From NCBI RefSeq assembly GCF_030695065.1, contig NZ_JAUYTR010000011.1:310001-374000 (forward strand): DNA of 64,000 nt, given 5' to 3'. The position numbers and the translations under genes are program-made. Below are positions 48,975 to 57,536 of the stretch, piece by piece; position 1 is the first letter of the stretch; each line of letters begins with the position of its first letter. The DNA comes from Sediminibacterium sp. Lineage in GTDB: Bacteria; Bacteroidota; Bacteroidia; Chitinophagales; Chitinophagaceae. The notes beneath the pieces were generated by a model. The model did not search any database and had not been told where the DNA came from. It saw only the letters and a list, made by a program, of their open reading frames with translations.

Positions 48975-48979
48975 AAAAA

Positions 48980-50554
48980 TCAATAGCGTTTTCGAGTACT
49001 TGTTCTTGAACCTGCTCTTCCGCCCAAACCCAATGCCCCTAATAAGCTTCTGGTAATAATACTTGCAGCTGTTCTTCCCACTTGTTTCACAATAGGATTA
49101 TCAAAAAAGCTTTCCTCTTTTTGTCTGGTAGATTTTTCATCTTTTTCTGCAAGCTGCGCTTCTTTAACCGCATCGGCCAATTCTGCAGTTCTTGCTTGTG
49201 CCTCAGCTAATTTTGCCGATAATATTTCATGCGCACTTTCACTATCAATTACTTGATTGTATTTAGGAACCAACTTGCTTTTGGCATTAATTGCATTTAT
49301 TTCCGCTTCTGTTAATACGTCCATTCTGCTTTGAGGTGGATTCAACATCGTATGTATCAATGGAGTTGGAATTCCTTTTTCATTTAACAGCGTTACAAAA
49401 GCTTCTCCAATTCCCAATTGGGTCAATAATTCATCTACATCATAAAAGTCTGATTCTGGAAAATTTTCTGCAGCTTGCTTAATTGTTTTTCTATCGGCGG
49501 CAGTAAATGCACGCAAAGCATGTTGCACTTTTAATCCTAGTTGACTTAAAATAGAAGCGGGTACATCTTGCGGATTTTGTGTACAGAAAAATATGCCAAT
49601 ACCTTTTGATCTAATTAATTTTATGACTGTTTCTAATTGCTGCAACAAGGCATCGGATGCTTCCTGAAAAATCAAATGCGCTTCATCAATAAATAAAACC
49701 AATTTAGGTTTATCCAAATCACCTTCTTCAGGGCAACTGGCATACAATTCGGCCAATAACTGTAACATAAAAGTAGAAAAAAGCTTTGGCTTGTCTTGCA
49801 TGTCGGTTACGCGCAAAATATTAATCATACCCCTACCATCATCACTAATACGCATCAAATCGTCTATTTCAAAACTCTTTTCACCAAAAAAAATATCTGC
49901 ACCTTGCTGTTGTAGTTCAATTACTTTTCTTAAAATGGTTCCGGTAGAAGTTGTAGAAATTTTTCCATACAACTTTTCAATTTCAGCCTTCCCCTCTGCG
50001 CCAATGTATTGCAATACTTTAATAAAATCTTTCAAATCGAGCAATGGCATTGCATTGTCGTCACAATATTTAAAAATCATTGAAACCAAGCCGCCTTGGG
50101 TATCGTTCAATCCTAATATTTTACTCAATAAAACAGGGCCAAATTCAGAAACGGTTGCACGCAATTTAACACCATTTCCCCCTGTTAAAGTCAATAGTTC
50201 TGCAGGGTAAGCAGTAGGCTTCCATTGACTATTTAATTTAGCAGACCGTTCAATTATTTTTTCGTTAGATACTCCTTCTGCAGCAATTCCACTTAAGTCA
50301 CCTTTAATATCCATCAATAATACAGGAACGCTATTATCGCTTAAACACTCACTAATTAGTTGCAGTGTTTTTGTTTTACCAGTACCGGTTGCTCCAGCTA
50401 TTAACCCGTGCCGATTCATGGTTTTGAGTGGAATAAAAACATTGGCTTCTTTAACTACTTCTCCATTAAACATTCCACAACCAATTTTTACCTGCTCTCC
50501 TTTAAATTGATATCCTTTTTGAACGGCTTCGGCAAATATGGTTGGATTACTCAT
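48980..50554 (-). CDS. HerA-like ATPase (DUF853 family)
   Basis: About 524 residues. Walker A AGATGTGKTKTLQ, Walker B LVLFIDEAHLIFQ, and a later FFCTQNPQDVP typical of the HerA/FtsK superfamily. A disordered, charged segment (about residues 430-490) and a basic Gly/Arg tail follow. DNA-processing role is likely by family, but its function is not established. Start set at MSNPTIFAEAV (50554) because that matches the natural family start; an ATG 11 codons earlier exists. Convergent with recQ. Confidence 0.87.
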   Translation of the reverse strand: MSNPTIFAEAVQKGYQFKGEQVKIGCGMFNGEVVKEANVFIPLKTMNRHGLIAGATGTGKTKTLQLISECLSDNSVPVLLMDIKGDLSGIAAEGVSNEKIIERSAKLNSQWKPTAYPAELLTLTGGNGVKLRATVSEFGPVLLSKILGLNDTQGGLVSMIFKYCDDNAMPLLDLKDFIKVLQYIGAEGKAEIEKLYGKISTTSTGTILRKVIELQQQGADIFFGEKSFEIDDLMRISDDGRGMINILRVTDMQDKPKLFSTFMLQLLAELYASCPEEGDLDKPKLVLFIDEAHLIFQEASDALLQQLETVIKLIRSKGIGIFFCTQNPQDVPASILSQLGLKVQHALRAFTAADRKTIKQAAENFPESDFYDVDELLTQLGIGEAFVTLLNEKGIPTPLIHTMLNPPQSRMDVLTEAEINAINAKSKLVPKYNQVIDSESAHEILSAKLAEAQARTAELADAVKEAQLAEKDEKSTRQKEESFFDNPIVKQVGRTAASIITRSLLGALGLGGRAGSRTSTRKRY

Positions 50555-50623
50555 AAAAATGATTTGTTGCAAAATACCTAATGCCATGCTCGCCGAAAAA
50601 TAAATTTTAGCAGAACAATTAAG

Positions 50624-50631
50624 TACCTTTG
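50624..50631 (+). promoter_or_regulatory. Promoter-like TAnnTTTG box for the second di-haem peroxidase gene
   Basis: TACCTTTG ends 4 bases before the ATG at 50636. Confidence 0.5.
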
Positions 50632-50635
50632 CAAC

Positions 50636-51568
50636 ATGAAAAAGTGGTTGATTATTGTGGCATTAGGACTGGCTATTGCTTTCAGTAGCGGCTTTGACAC
50701 ACCAAGTCCTATAAAAACCAAAGCTCAGTTGGGGAAGAAGCTTTTCTTTGACTCCATACTTTCTAAAGACAATACCATTAGTTGTGCCAGTTGTCATATT
50801 CCCGCTTTTGGTTTTGCAGACACATTGGCCATCAGTTTAGGCGTAAACGCAACACCCGGTAGTAGAAATGCGCCTACCGTTATGAACCTTCGGGGTCATG
50901 ATCCATTTTTTTGGGATGGCAGAGCAGCCAGTCTAGAAGAACAAGCTTTGATGCCTATTGAAAACCCCGTAGAAATGAACCTTCCTATAAAGGAAGCAAT
51001 TAAAAGACTGAACAATAGTAAAGTGTATAAATCATTGTTCCTTTCGATTTTCAAACAGCTCCCATCCCCTAAAAACCTCGGCCTTGCATTAGCCGCCTAC
51101 CAAAATACCCTTGAAACAGACGAATCAGCATTTGATTTGGATGAAATGTCTGCATCCGCAGAAAGGGGAAGACAACTATTTGTAAGCGATAAAACCAAGT
51201 GTTTTGATTGTCACAATGGGCCCGATTTTACCAATGATGATTTTAAGAATATCGGGCTTTATGATGGCGTAAACTTAACCGACGAAGGGCGCTATGCCAT
51301 TACAAAAAATAAAGAAGACCTTGGTAAATTTAAAACCCCAGGATTACGCAATATTGCCGTTACAGCACCTTATATGCATAACGGCATGTTCAAAACCTTA
51401 GAAGAAGTGGTTGAATATTACGACAACCCCTACCAATTTGTACCCAAGCCTATTAATTTGGATTCAACATTAATAGAGCCGCTTAAATTAACGGTAGAGC
51501 AGAAAAAAGATTTAGTGAATTTTTTGAAAGCGCTTACCGACAAGCAATACTTAAAAAAAGCCCAATAG
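50636..51568 (+). CDS. Di-haem cytochrome c peroxidase family protein
   Basis: A 310-residue exported protein with signal peptide (KKWLIIVALGLAIAFSSGF). Two haem sites: SCASCHIPAFGF (C50, C53, H54) and CFDCHNGPDFTN (C189, C192, H193). FFWDGRAASLEEQ, and LRNIAVTAPYMHNGMFKTLEE near the end, are typical of the peroxidase/MauG family. It probably removes periplasmic peroxide, but MauG-like protein oxidation is possible. Unlike 18157-19230 there is no MbnP-like partner. The next gene is a response regulator 77 bases downstream. Confidence 0.88.
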   Translation: MKKWLIIVALGLAIAFSSGFDTPSPIKTKAQLGKKLFFDSILSKDNTISCASCHIPAFGFADTLAISLGVNATPGSRNAPTVMNLRGHDPFFWDGRAASLEEQALMPIENPVEMNLPIKEAIKRLNNSKVYKSLFLSIFKQLPSPKNLGLALAAYQNTLETDESAFDLDEMSASAERGRQLFVSDKTKCFDCHNGPDFTNDDFKNIGLYDGVNLTDEGRYAITKNKEDLGKFKTPGLRNIAVTAPYMHNGMFKTLEEVVEYYDNPYQFVPKPINLDSTLIEPLKLTVEQKKDLVNFLKALTDKQYLKKAQ

Positions 51569-51589
51569 GATATTTAACAAAAGATTGCA

Positions 51590-51603
51590 CCCCATTGCTG
51601 GGG
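51590..51603 (+). terminator. Weak hairpin after the peroxidase gene
   Basis: CCCCA/TGGGG stem with loop TTGC, but no T-run. It may attenuate rather than stop transcription into the response regulator gene. Confidence 0.25.
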
Positions 51604-51645
51604 AATTAATAGTAAATTATTGTTATTTCACTCAAAATTCTACAA

Positions 51646-52344
51646 ATGGAAGACAAGAAACAATACCAAATTTTACTCTGCGAAGACGATACCAACTTGG
51701 GCATGGTGCTTAAAAACTACCTAGAGTTAAATGAATACGAAGTAACACTTGAAAGAGATGGCAGATTAGGTTTAGCTGCTTTTCAGCGTGAAAAATTTGA
51801 TATCTGTTTATTAGACGTGATGATGCCCAATATGGATGGATTTACGCTAGCAGAAGAAATTAGAGATATAGATCCAGATGTGCCATTGTTTTTCTTGAGT
51901 GCTAAAACCATGAAAGACGATATTATTCAAGGTTATAAATTAGGTGCAGACGATTATATCACTAAACCATTTGACAGTGAAGTATTGTTGATGAAAATAA
52001 AAGCCATCCTTAAAAGAAACGAAGAAGAAAATAAAATCAACGACAATATTGAATTTGATTTAGGTGGGTATCATTTTAATCCAAAATTGAGAGAGCTGAA
52101 AATTGGAACAACCATGCAAACGCTTTCACCTAAAGAAAATGAATTACTGAAGATGTTAGCAGAACACAAAAACGATTTATTGCCACGTGAACGTGCATTG
52201 AAAAAAATATGGGGTAGCGACACCTATTTTAACGGACGCAGCATGGACGTGTACATTGCAAAACTACGCAAGTACTTAAAAGAAGACAGCAATATTGAAA
52301 TTGTAAATATTCATGGAAATGGATTCAGACTGGTTGCACCTTAG
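51646..52344 (+). CDS. OmpR-family response regulator
   Basis: A 232-residue transcription factor. Receiver domain with acidic residues in LLCEDDTNLG, phospho-acceptor in ICLLDVMMPNMDGF (D57) and Lys in DDYITKPFDSE. The C-terminal winged helix has LSPKENELLKMLAEH and GRSMDVYIAKLRKYL. No histidine kinase is adjacent. It resembles RprY-type regulators of Bacteroidota, but the target genes are unknown. Confidence 0.92.
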   Translation: MEDKKQYQILLCEDDTNLGMVLKNYLELNEYEVTLERDGRLGLAAFQREKFDICLLDVMMPNMDGFTLAEEIRDIDPDVPLFFLSAKTMKDDIIQGYKLGADDYITKPFDSEVLLMKIKAILKRNEEENKINDNIEFDLGGYHFNPKLRELKIGTTMQTLSPKENELLKMLAEHKNDLLPRERALKKIWGSDTYFNGRSMDVYIAKLRKYLKEDSNIEIVNIHGNGFRLVAP

Positions 52345-52355
52345 GCTTAAACCCT

Positions 52356-53387
52356 TTAGGTAAATAGCTCACCAGCTTCTCCTCTTTTCATAACCACCCC
52401 TAGGTGATTGTAAGCTTTCAATGTGGCTTCCCTTCCCCTAGGGGTTCTTTGTAGAAAGCCTTCTTGAATAAGGAAAGGTTCATACACTTCTTCAATGGTA
52501 CCAGGCTCTTCTCCTACTGCTGTTGCAATGGTTGTAATACCTACCGGACCACCTTTGAATTTATTTATGATGGCAGATAAAATACGATTATCCATTTCAT
52601 CTAAACCATGGGCATCTACATTCAATGCTTTCAATCCATGCTGAGTAATGCCTAAATCAATTTTTCCATCATTTAATACTTGTGCAAAATCTCTAACCCT
52701 TCTTAGCAAACCATTGGCTATTCTGGGCGTACCACGGCTTCTACCCGCAATTTCTGCTGCTGCATCAAGTGTTATTTTTGTACCTAAAATGGCGGCACTT
52801 CTTTCGATAATTTTTTGCAATACGGGTGCACCATAATATTCCAATCGAGACTTAATTCCAAAACGAGAGAGTAAGGGAGCAGTCAATAATCCACTTCGGG
52901 TAGTTGCACCTACCAAAGTGAATGGATTTAAATTGATTTGTATGCTTCTGGCGTTAGGGCCAGTATCTATCATAATGTCAATTTTAAAATCTTCCATAGC
53001 AGAATAGAGGTATTCCTCTACCACTGTACTTAATCTATGTATTTCATCAATAAACAACACATCGTTGGGTTGCAGATTGGTCAATAAACCAGCTAAGTCG
53101 CCTGGTTTTTCAATCACAGGCCCCGAAGTTTCTTTAATACTAACGCCCAATTCATTAGCTACAATACGGCTTAGTGTAGTTTTACCTAACCCTGGAGGGC
53201 CATGAAATAATACATGATCCAATGCTTCTCCCCTTAATTTGGCTGCTTTAATAAATATCACCAAATTCTCAATTAGTTGGGGTTGGCCAGAGAAATCATC
53301 AATCTCCCTTGGGCGTATGGTGTTCTCAAACTCCTTTTCGGCGGGGTTCAAAGCATTTAAATCGCTGTTCAGATTATTATTTGACAT
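52356..53387 (-). CDS. ruvB: Holliday junction branch migration ATPase RuvB
   Basis: Hexameric motor moving Holliday junctions with RuvA. N-terminal [11 protein letters not shown], Walker [12 protein letters not shown], Walker [10 protein letters not shown], arginine-finger region [18 protein letters not shown], and the C-terminal winged helix ending in [11 protein letters not shown]. 343 residues, full length. A promoter-like box is 7 bases upstream; divergent from the epimerase-like gene. Confidence 0.97.
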   Translation of the reverse strand: MSNNNLNSDLNALNPAEKEFENTIRPREIDDFSGQPQLIENLVIFIKAAKLRGEALDHVLFHGPPGLGKTTLSRIVANELGVSIKETSGPVIEKPGDLAGLLTNLQPNDVLFIDEIHRLSTVVEEYLYSAMEDFKIDIMIDTGPNARSIQINLNPFTLVGATTRSGLLTAPLLSRFGIKSRLEYYGAPVLQKIIERSAAILGTKITLDAAAEIAGRSRGTPRIANGLLRRVRDFAQVLNDGKIDLGITQHGLKALNVDAHGLDEMDNRILSAIINKFKGGPVGITTIATAVGEEPGTIEEVYEPFLIQEGFLQRTPRGREATLKAYNHLGVVMKRGEAGELFT

Positions 53388-53394
53388 AACTCTT

Positions 53395-53402
53395 CAAAAG
53401 TA
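53395..53402 (-). promoter_or_regulatory. Promoter-like TAnnTTTG box for ruvB
   Basis: TACTTTTG on the minus strand ends 7 bases before the ruvB ATG. It is back to back with a plus-strand box at 53419. Confidence 0.5.
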
Positions 53403-53418
53403 CAAATAAAGCAGTCCT

Positions 53419-53426
53419 TATCTTTG
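53419..53426 (+). promoter_or_regulatory. Promoter-like TAnnTTTG box for the epimerase-like gene
   Basis: TATCTTTG, 16 bases before the GTG start at 53443. Confidence 0.4.
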
Positions 53427-53442
53427 GTAAAATTATAGGATA

Positions 53443-54114
53443 GTGCAAAGAAAAGCTTTAGTTCTAGGTGCAAGTGGTTTAACCGGCTCCTATTTACTCG
53501 AAATATTGTTGGAATCTGAATTGTATAGTCAGGTGACCATTTATGTTCGAAGGCCACTGGGTAGGTCGCATCCTAAACTGGTAGAGCAATTAATCAACTT
53601 TGCTACCATTGAATCTTGGACTGAAGCAGACGATGTGTATTGCTGCTTAGGAGCCACCATCAAAACAGTTAAAACAAGAGAAGCTTTTACTTTAATAGAT
53701 CTTTACGCTCCGTTGCATATTGCCAAACTACAGTTAACTGCGGGAAGCAAACGCTTTTTAGTGGTGAGCGCAGCAGGGGCTAATCCAAAGTCGAGTGTTT
53801 TCTATAATAAAACAAAGGGTAGACTAGAAGAAGCTTTGAAGCAACTCAATTATAGTTCTATCTATATTTTTCAACCTTCCTTTATTTTAGGCCCTAGAAA
53901 AGAATCTAGGTGGTTAGAAGAATTGGGAATCTTTTTTGCGTTAAAAGCCATACCAATTATGAAAGGCCGCTTCAAAAAATATATTCCAGTGCACGCAAAA
54001 GCCATTGCTAGAAGCATGGCTTATTTTGCATCGCATTCAAAAACAGGTATTCATGTCATTCCTTCTCATATAATTAAGCAATGGGAAAAACCTGATTTTG
54101 TTCCCACTACTTAG
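53443..54114 (+). CDS. NAD(P)-binding Rossmann protein, HTATIP2-like
   Basis: A 223-residue short-chain/epimerase-type protein. Dinucleotide loop VLGASGLTGSYLLEIL at the N-terminus, DDVYCCLGATIKTVKTREAF in the middle, and FLVVSAAGANPKSSVFYNKTKG with a YxxxK-like Tyr/Lys. Such proteins resemble oxidoreductase HTATIP2/TIP30; substrate unknown. It starts with GTG. Its end overlaps the convergent M23 gene by 8 bases. Confidence 0.82.
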   Translation: MQRKALVLGASGLTGSYLLEILLESELYSQVTIYVRRPLGRSHPKLVEQLINFATIESWTEADDVYCCLGATIKTVKTREAFTLIDLYAPLHIAKLQLTAGSKRFLVVSAAGANPKSSVFYNKTKGRLEEALKQLNYSSIYIFQPSFILGPRKESRWLEELGIFFALKAIPIMKGRFKKYIPVHAKAIARSMAYFASHSKTGIHVIPSHIIKQWEKPDFVPTT

Positions 54115-54814
54115 CCCATTGAATTAGGTTTAACAAAGCGTCTGGGTCAGGACAATTGTTCAGGTATTTTTGTCTATCGGGTAAACTACATACGCCAGGG
54201 TAATCTCCTTTTTTATTTTCCATATCAAGGATTAATTGAAAATGCAAGTGTGGCGGCCACTGTCCATTTTCAGTGGGTTCACCAAAATGCGCAAACACTT
54301 CTCCAGCAGGAATAAACTTCCCTTCAGTTAAATGTTCTAGATCTTTTAATGCCAAGTGGCCGTATAAACTATAAAACTGCGCACCTGCAATTTGGTGTGC
54401 TAAAATAATGGTTGCCCCATAATCTCCATAAGCTTCATTAAATGCAAAACTATGTACCGTTGCATTGAATGGTGCTGATACTTCAGTACCCGCATCGCCC
54501 CAAATATCTACACCCAAATGAATACACCTGGCATCGTCTTCAACAGCACCATCAAACACCCTACTTCTTGCATATACCGTTCTATGTTCGTTATAACCAC
54601 CAATACCAAACTGTGCATTGGCAGCTTGTAAAGTTTCTGTGATATACTGAGAAAACTTTGATGTATCTTCTATCAATGCAGTGGTTAATGCCTTGTTTTG
54701 CTCAGTAAAATCCATTGCCAACAATTTATCCCTTTGGGGATTAAAATCCACTACAGGATGAATATCCAAATGCTTTTGTTCACTTAACCAGAAATAAAAA
54801 CTGTTTGAATCCAT
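54107..54814 (-). CDS. M23 family metallopeptidase-like protein without signal peptide
   Basis: A 235-residue protein with a LytM/M23 fold: HLGVDIWGDAGTEVSAPF (His and Asp zinc ligands) and the HxH in WPPHLHFQL. YSLYGHLALKDLEHLTEG is also typical. The N-terminus (MDSNSFYFWLSEQKHLD) has no signal peptide, unlike murein-hydrolysing relatives, so it may be cytoplasmic or be exported another way. A promoter-like box lies 14 bases upstream. Peptidase activity not certain. Confidence 0.82.
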   Translation of the reverse strand: MDSNSFYFWLSEQKHLDIHPVVDFNPQRDKLLAMDFTEQNKALTTALIEDTSKFSQYITETLQAANAQFGIGGYNEHRTVYARSRVFDGAVEDDARCIHLGVDIWGDAGTEVSAPFNATVHSFAFNEAYGDYGATIILAHQIAGAQFYSLYGHLALKDLEHLTEGKFIPAGEVFAHFGEPTENGQWPPHLHFQLILDMENKKGDYPGVCSLPDRQKYLNNCPDPDALLNLIQWAK

Positions 54815-54828
54815 GCCGTATATTTTTG

Positions 54829-54836
54829 CAAACTTA
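54829..54836 (-). promoter_or_regulatory. Promoter-like TAnnTTTG box for the M23 gene
   Basis: TAAGTTTG on the minus strand, 14 bases before the ATG at 54814. Confidence 0.4.
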
Positions 54837-54871
54837 CCGTAATAAATGTGTTAAGTCAATGCATGAAGTAC

Positions 54872-55213
54872 TTAATTCACTTTGAAGATTTTGTTGGCAT
54901 CACTAGTACTTACAATTAAAAATGGTTTATCCTTATCAATTCTATTTCCACTCATTACCACACCTACTTGTTGTGAAGTTGCTAAATACAATTTTGTACC
55001 AATAGGATAGGTTACCGATTTTTTTATTCCTGGAAATAAGATATAGCCATAGGTACCATTTCCTGTTACGTTAGGGCTATAAGAAATCAGTGTCACTTTC
55101 TTTGGCAACAACTGCACATTTTTCAAATAGAAACTAACCTGTTTGGGTTCTTGCGTTTGAGCAGTTACCCAAGATGCCATTAATAAAAGGCTAAAGACCA
55201 TTAATTTTTTCAT
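54872..55213 (-). CDS. Small exported protein of unknown function
   Basis: A 113-residue protein with a signal peptide (MKKLMVFSLLLMASWVTAQ). The mature part is about 94 residues, mostly beta by pattern (VSFYLKNVQLLPKKVTLISY), with no Cys and no recognised motif. It starts 20 bases after the outer-membrane receptor stop, with no terminator between, so it is probably expressed together with it. It could be a periplasmic partner or a surface component; no function can be assigned. Confidence 0.7.
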   Translation of the reverse strand: MKKLMVFSLLLMASWVTAQTQEPKQVSFYLKNVQLLPKKVTLISYSPNVTGNGTYGYILFPGIKKSVTYPIGTKLYLATSQQVGVVMSGNRIDKDKPFLIVSTSDANKIFKVN

Positions 55214-55233
55214 GTTTACAATTTTAAAGTGAT

Positions 55234-57420
55234 TTATTGTTTGATTCTGTCTATCTCAGCAATTGATCCGGTTTCTCTATCTCTAGCACTTTTAATTTTA
55301 TTATTGCCAAAACGATAGCTAAAACTGATAGAAATATTTCTGCTTTCCCATTTACGATAGGTTCTTAAGTTAAGTATATTGGTGGTGGCAGTTTGTTCCC
55401 AACGTTGGGTGTTCAATAAATCGGTGATAGCTAATTTGATGGTAGCCTGATCCTTGAAAATTTTTTTACTAATCCCCAAATTAATACTACCCAAAGCTTT
55501 AGATCGATAGATAGTGGTAGCATTTTGAAAATTATACCAGCCGCTGATATCTGCATTCCATTGTTTCCCTAGATTAAAGTTCTGACTCATATAGCCATTC
55601 ATTCCCCAACTACTTTGTGAACGATTTTCGATGGTGCCAAAACCATTGAGTGTAACCGCATAGGATTGATAAAAAGGAGATAAACTGATATACATATTCC
55701 ACCAATTACTCACTGGAACTGGGCTACTGATGCTGATGTTCAACATTTTCCTAGTGCCTGCATTTTGAGGGGTTTGAATGGTATTTTTACCTACTTGATA
55801 AGTTAATTGCTCAATATAATTATTGGTAATACCATATTGAATTTTAACATTAGTCGCGTATTTGTAAGTATAACTCAGCTCAGCACCATAAGTGATTTGA
55901 GGAATTAAATATGGATTTCCTTGCTCACTATTAAATGCATCTAACTGATAAATGAAAGGATTTTGATCTTGGTAATTGGGCCTATCAATTCTTTTGGTAA
56001 TGGTAAATCCCAATTGGTGATTTTGCTTTAATTGATATTGTACAAAAAGAGTGGGAAATAAATTTAAATATGCAGTATCTGGTTTTATGATTGCTTGCTT
56101 GAGTAAATTAGTTGAAAGTCCATTTACTGTAGTTTGCTCAGCCCTTAATCCGGCCTGAAATGACCATTTTTGATAATTAGTCTGAACGCTTATGTAAGCA
56201 GCATGTATATATTCTTTAAACTGAAATTGATTGGATTTACTAGTATCTGCCTTCCAAACGCCGTTTAAATCTTGCGAAACCAATAATCCATTATTGGCCA
56301 AAGAATAAACAGACTTAAATCCAGTTTCTAGTTTAAGTTGATCCGTTAATTTTTGAGTATAGTCTGCTCTAACACTACTGATTTGAATATTTACTTCTGC
56401 TTCATTATTAACGCCATTAACTGGTGATGTTAGCCCATTAGAAGGTATGCTTTGAATAATTACCTGATTATTTAATCCTGAAAAAAAATTGGTATAGTCT
56501 GCATCAATATTTAAACTTTGCTTATTCCCATTAACCCAGCGATAATTTACATTATAATTATTACGATTAAAACTGTTGGGAGCAATACTATTTGTAACCA
56601 CATTGGTGTCTAATATTCCCTGCTGCTGAATAGTCGTAAGGTTTGTATTATCCATATTTGTAAACCGCGTGTTACGCAACCATAAAAATCCAATAGTTGT
56701 TTTTTTGTTCAAGGTATAATCTACTCCAACCCTATTATTGTTCCCGCCAAAATCATCTTTTTCAATACCACGCTGAACTAGTTGTTGATTCACTAATTTC
56801 CTATCATTATTTGCAATGGTTTCTTGATATCCTTTATTGATACCCAAATTTCCAAACCAATTCCATTGGTTTTTTCTAAAGTTTAAGTTGGTAGATCCAC
56901 TCATTCTATGATGGGTACTTTGTGTAAAATTGCCGGTAACTGAGCCATTGAATCCATTGGTCAAACTTTTTTTCAAAATAATATTGATGATGCCAGCATT
57001 TCCTGCTGCATCATATTTAGCTGAAGGGTTAGTAATAATTTCAATTTCTTTGATATTATCCGATTCAATACTCTTGAGTAATTGGGCAAGATCTTGGGCA
57101 GACAATTGTGTATTTTGATTGTCAATTAATACCGTTACCCCATTTTTGCCTCCCATTTGAATATTTTCATTGGGATCAACTACCACACCGGGGGCTATTT
57201 TTAACAGGTCTAATGCATTTTGCCCAGCTGAGGAAGGCTTTGCCGCAATATTCAATACTGTTTTATCTACTAGGGTTCTAATGAATGGTTTGTTCGCTAA
57301 CACCGTTACTTCACTAGTTGTAGTAGATTTTAACGTGTCTTCTACTGGAAGGGATTGAGCCTGTGCAATCGTACCAATCAAGAGTAAATAAGCAGTCAGT
57401 AATTTTTGCATGATTTTCAT
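55234..57420 (-). CDS. TonB-dependent-receptor-type outer membrane beta-barrel protein
   Basis: About 728 residues with a signal peptide (MKIMQKLLTAYLLLIGTIAQAQ). A plug domain follows (LDLLKIAPGVVVDPNENIQ, then VLIDNQNTQLSAQDL and EIITNPSAKYDAAGNAGIINI), then a beta barrel of the OMP_b-brl_3 type ending in an aromatic-rich SISFSYRFG. The plug begins within about 30 residues of the mature N-terminus, so the carboxypeptidase-regulatory-like domain usual in this family is missing. Start at 57420 (MKIMQK) or 57411. Ligand unknown. The adjacent membrane AraC gene is its likely regulator. Confidence 0.88.
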   Translation of the reverse strand: MKIMQKLLTAYLLLIGTIAQAQSLPVEDTLKSTTTSEVTVLANKPFIRTLVDKTVLNIAAKPSSAGQNALDLLKIAPGVVVDPNENIQMGGKNGVTVLIDNQNTQLSAQDLAQLLKSIESDNIKEIEIITNPSAKYDAAGNAGIINIILKKSLTNGFNGSVTGNFTQSTHHRMSGSTNLNFRKNQWNWFGNLGINKGYQETIANNDRKLVNQQLVQRGIEKDDFGGNNNRVGVDYTLNKKTTIGFLWLRNTRFTNMDNTNLTTIQQQGILDTNVVTNSIAPNSFNRNNYNVNYRWVNGNKQSLNIDADYTNFFSGLNNQVIIQSIPSNGLTSPVNGVNNEAEVNIQISSVRADYTQKLTDQLKLETGFKSVYSLANNGLLVSQDLNGVWKADTSKSNQFQFKEYIHAAYISVQTNYQKWSFQAGLRAEQTTVNGLSTNLLKQAIIKPDTAYLNLFPTLFVQYQLKQNHQLGFTITKRIDRPNYQDQNPFIYQLDAFNSEQGNPYLIPQITYGAELSYTYKYATNVKIQYGITNNYIEQLTYQVGKNTIQTPQNAGTRKMLNISISSPVPVSNWWNMYISLSPFYQSYAVTLNGFGTIENRSQSSWGMNGYMSQNFNLGKQWNADISGWYNFQNATTIYRSKALGSINLGISKKIFKDQATIKLAITDLLNTQRWEQTATTNILNLRTYRKWESRNISISFSYRFGNNKIKSARDRETGSIAEIDRIKQ

Positions 57421-57459
57421 TTGTGGGTGCAAAATGCACGCACAAATATTGCAGACCGC

Positions 57460-57505
57460 CTCAAATCATTATTTGAGACCCAATAAACAGGTATCAAATA
57501 ATGAT
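57460..57505. promoter_or_regulatory. Inverted 12-bp repeat between the AraC and receptor genes, candidate operator
   Basis: TCAAATAATGAT occurs on the plus strand at 57494-57505 and on the minus strand at 57465-57476, separated by 17 bases. The first copy sits within its own palindrome CTCAAATCATTATTTGAG (57460-57477). The spacing would suit a dimeric AraC-family protein. The regulator is inferred from position. Confidence 0.5.
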
Positions 57506-57536
57506 GCATTGATAATGAACAACTTGTAAAATGAAA

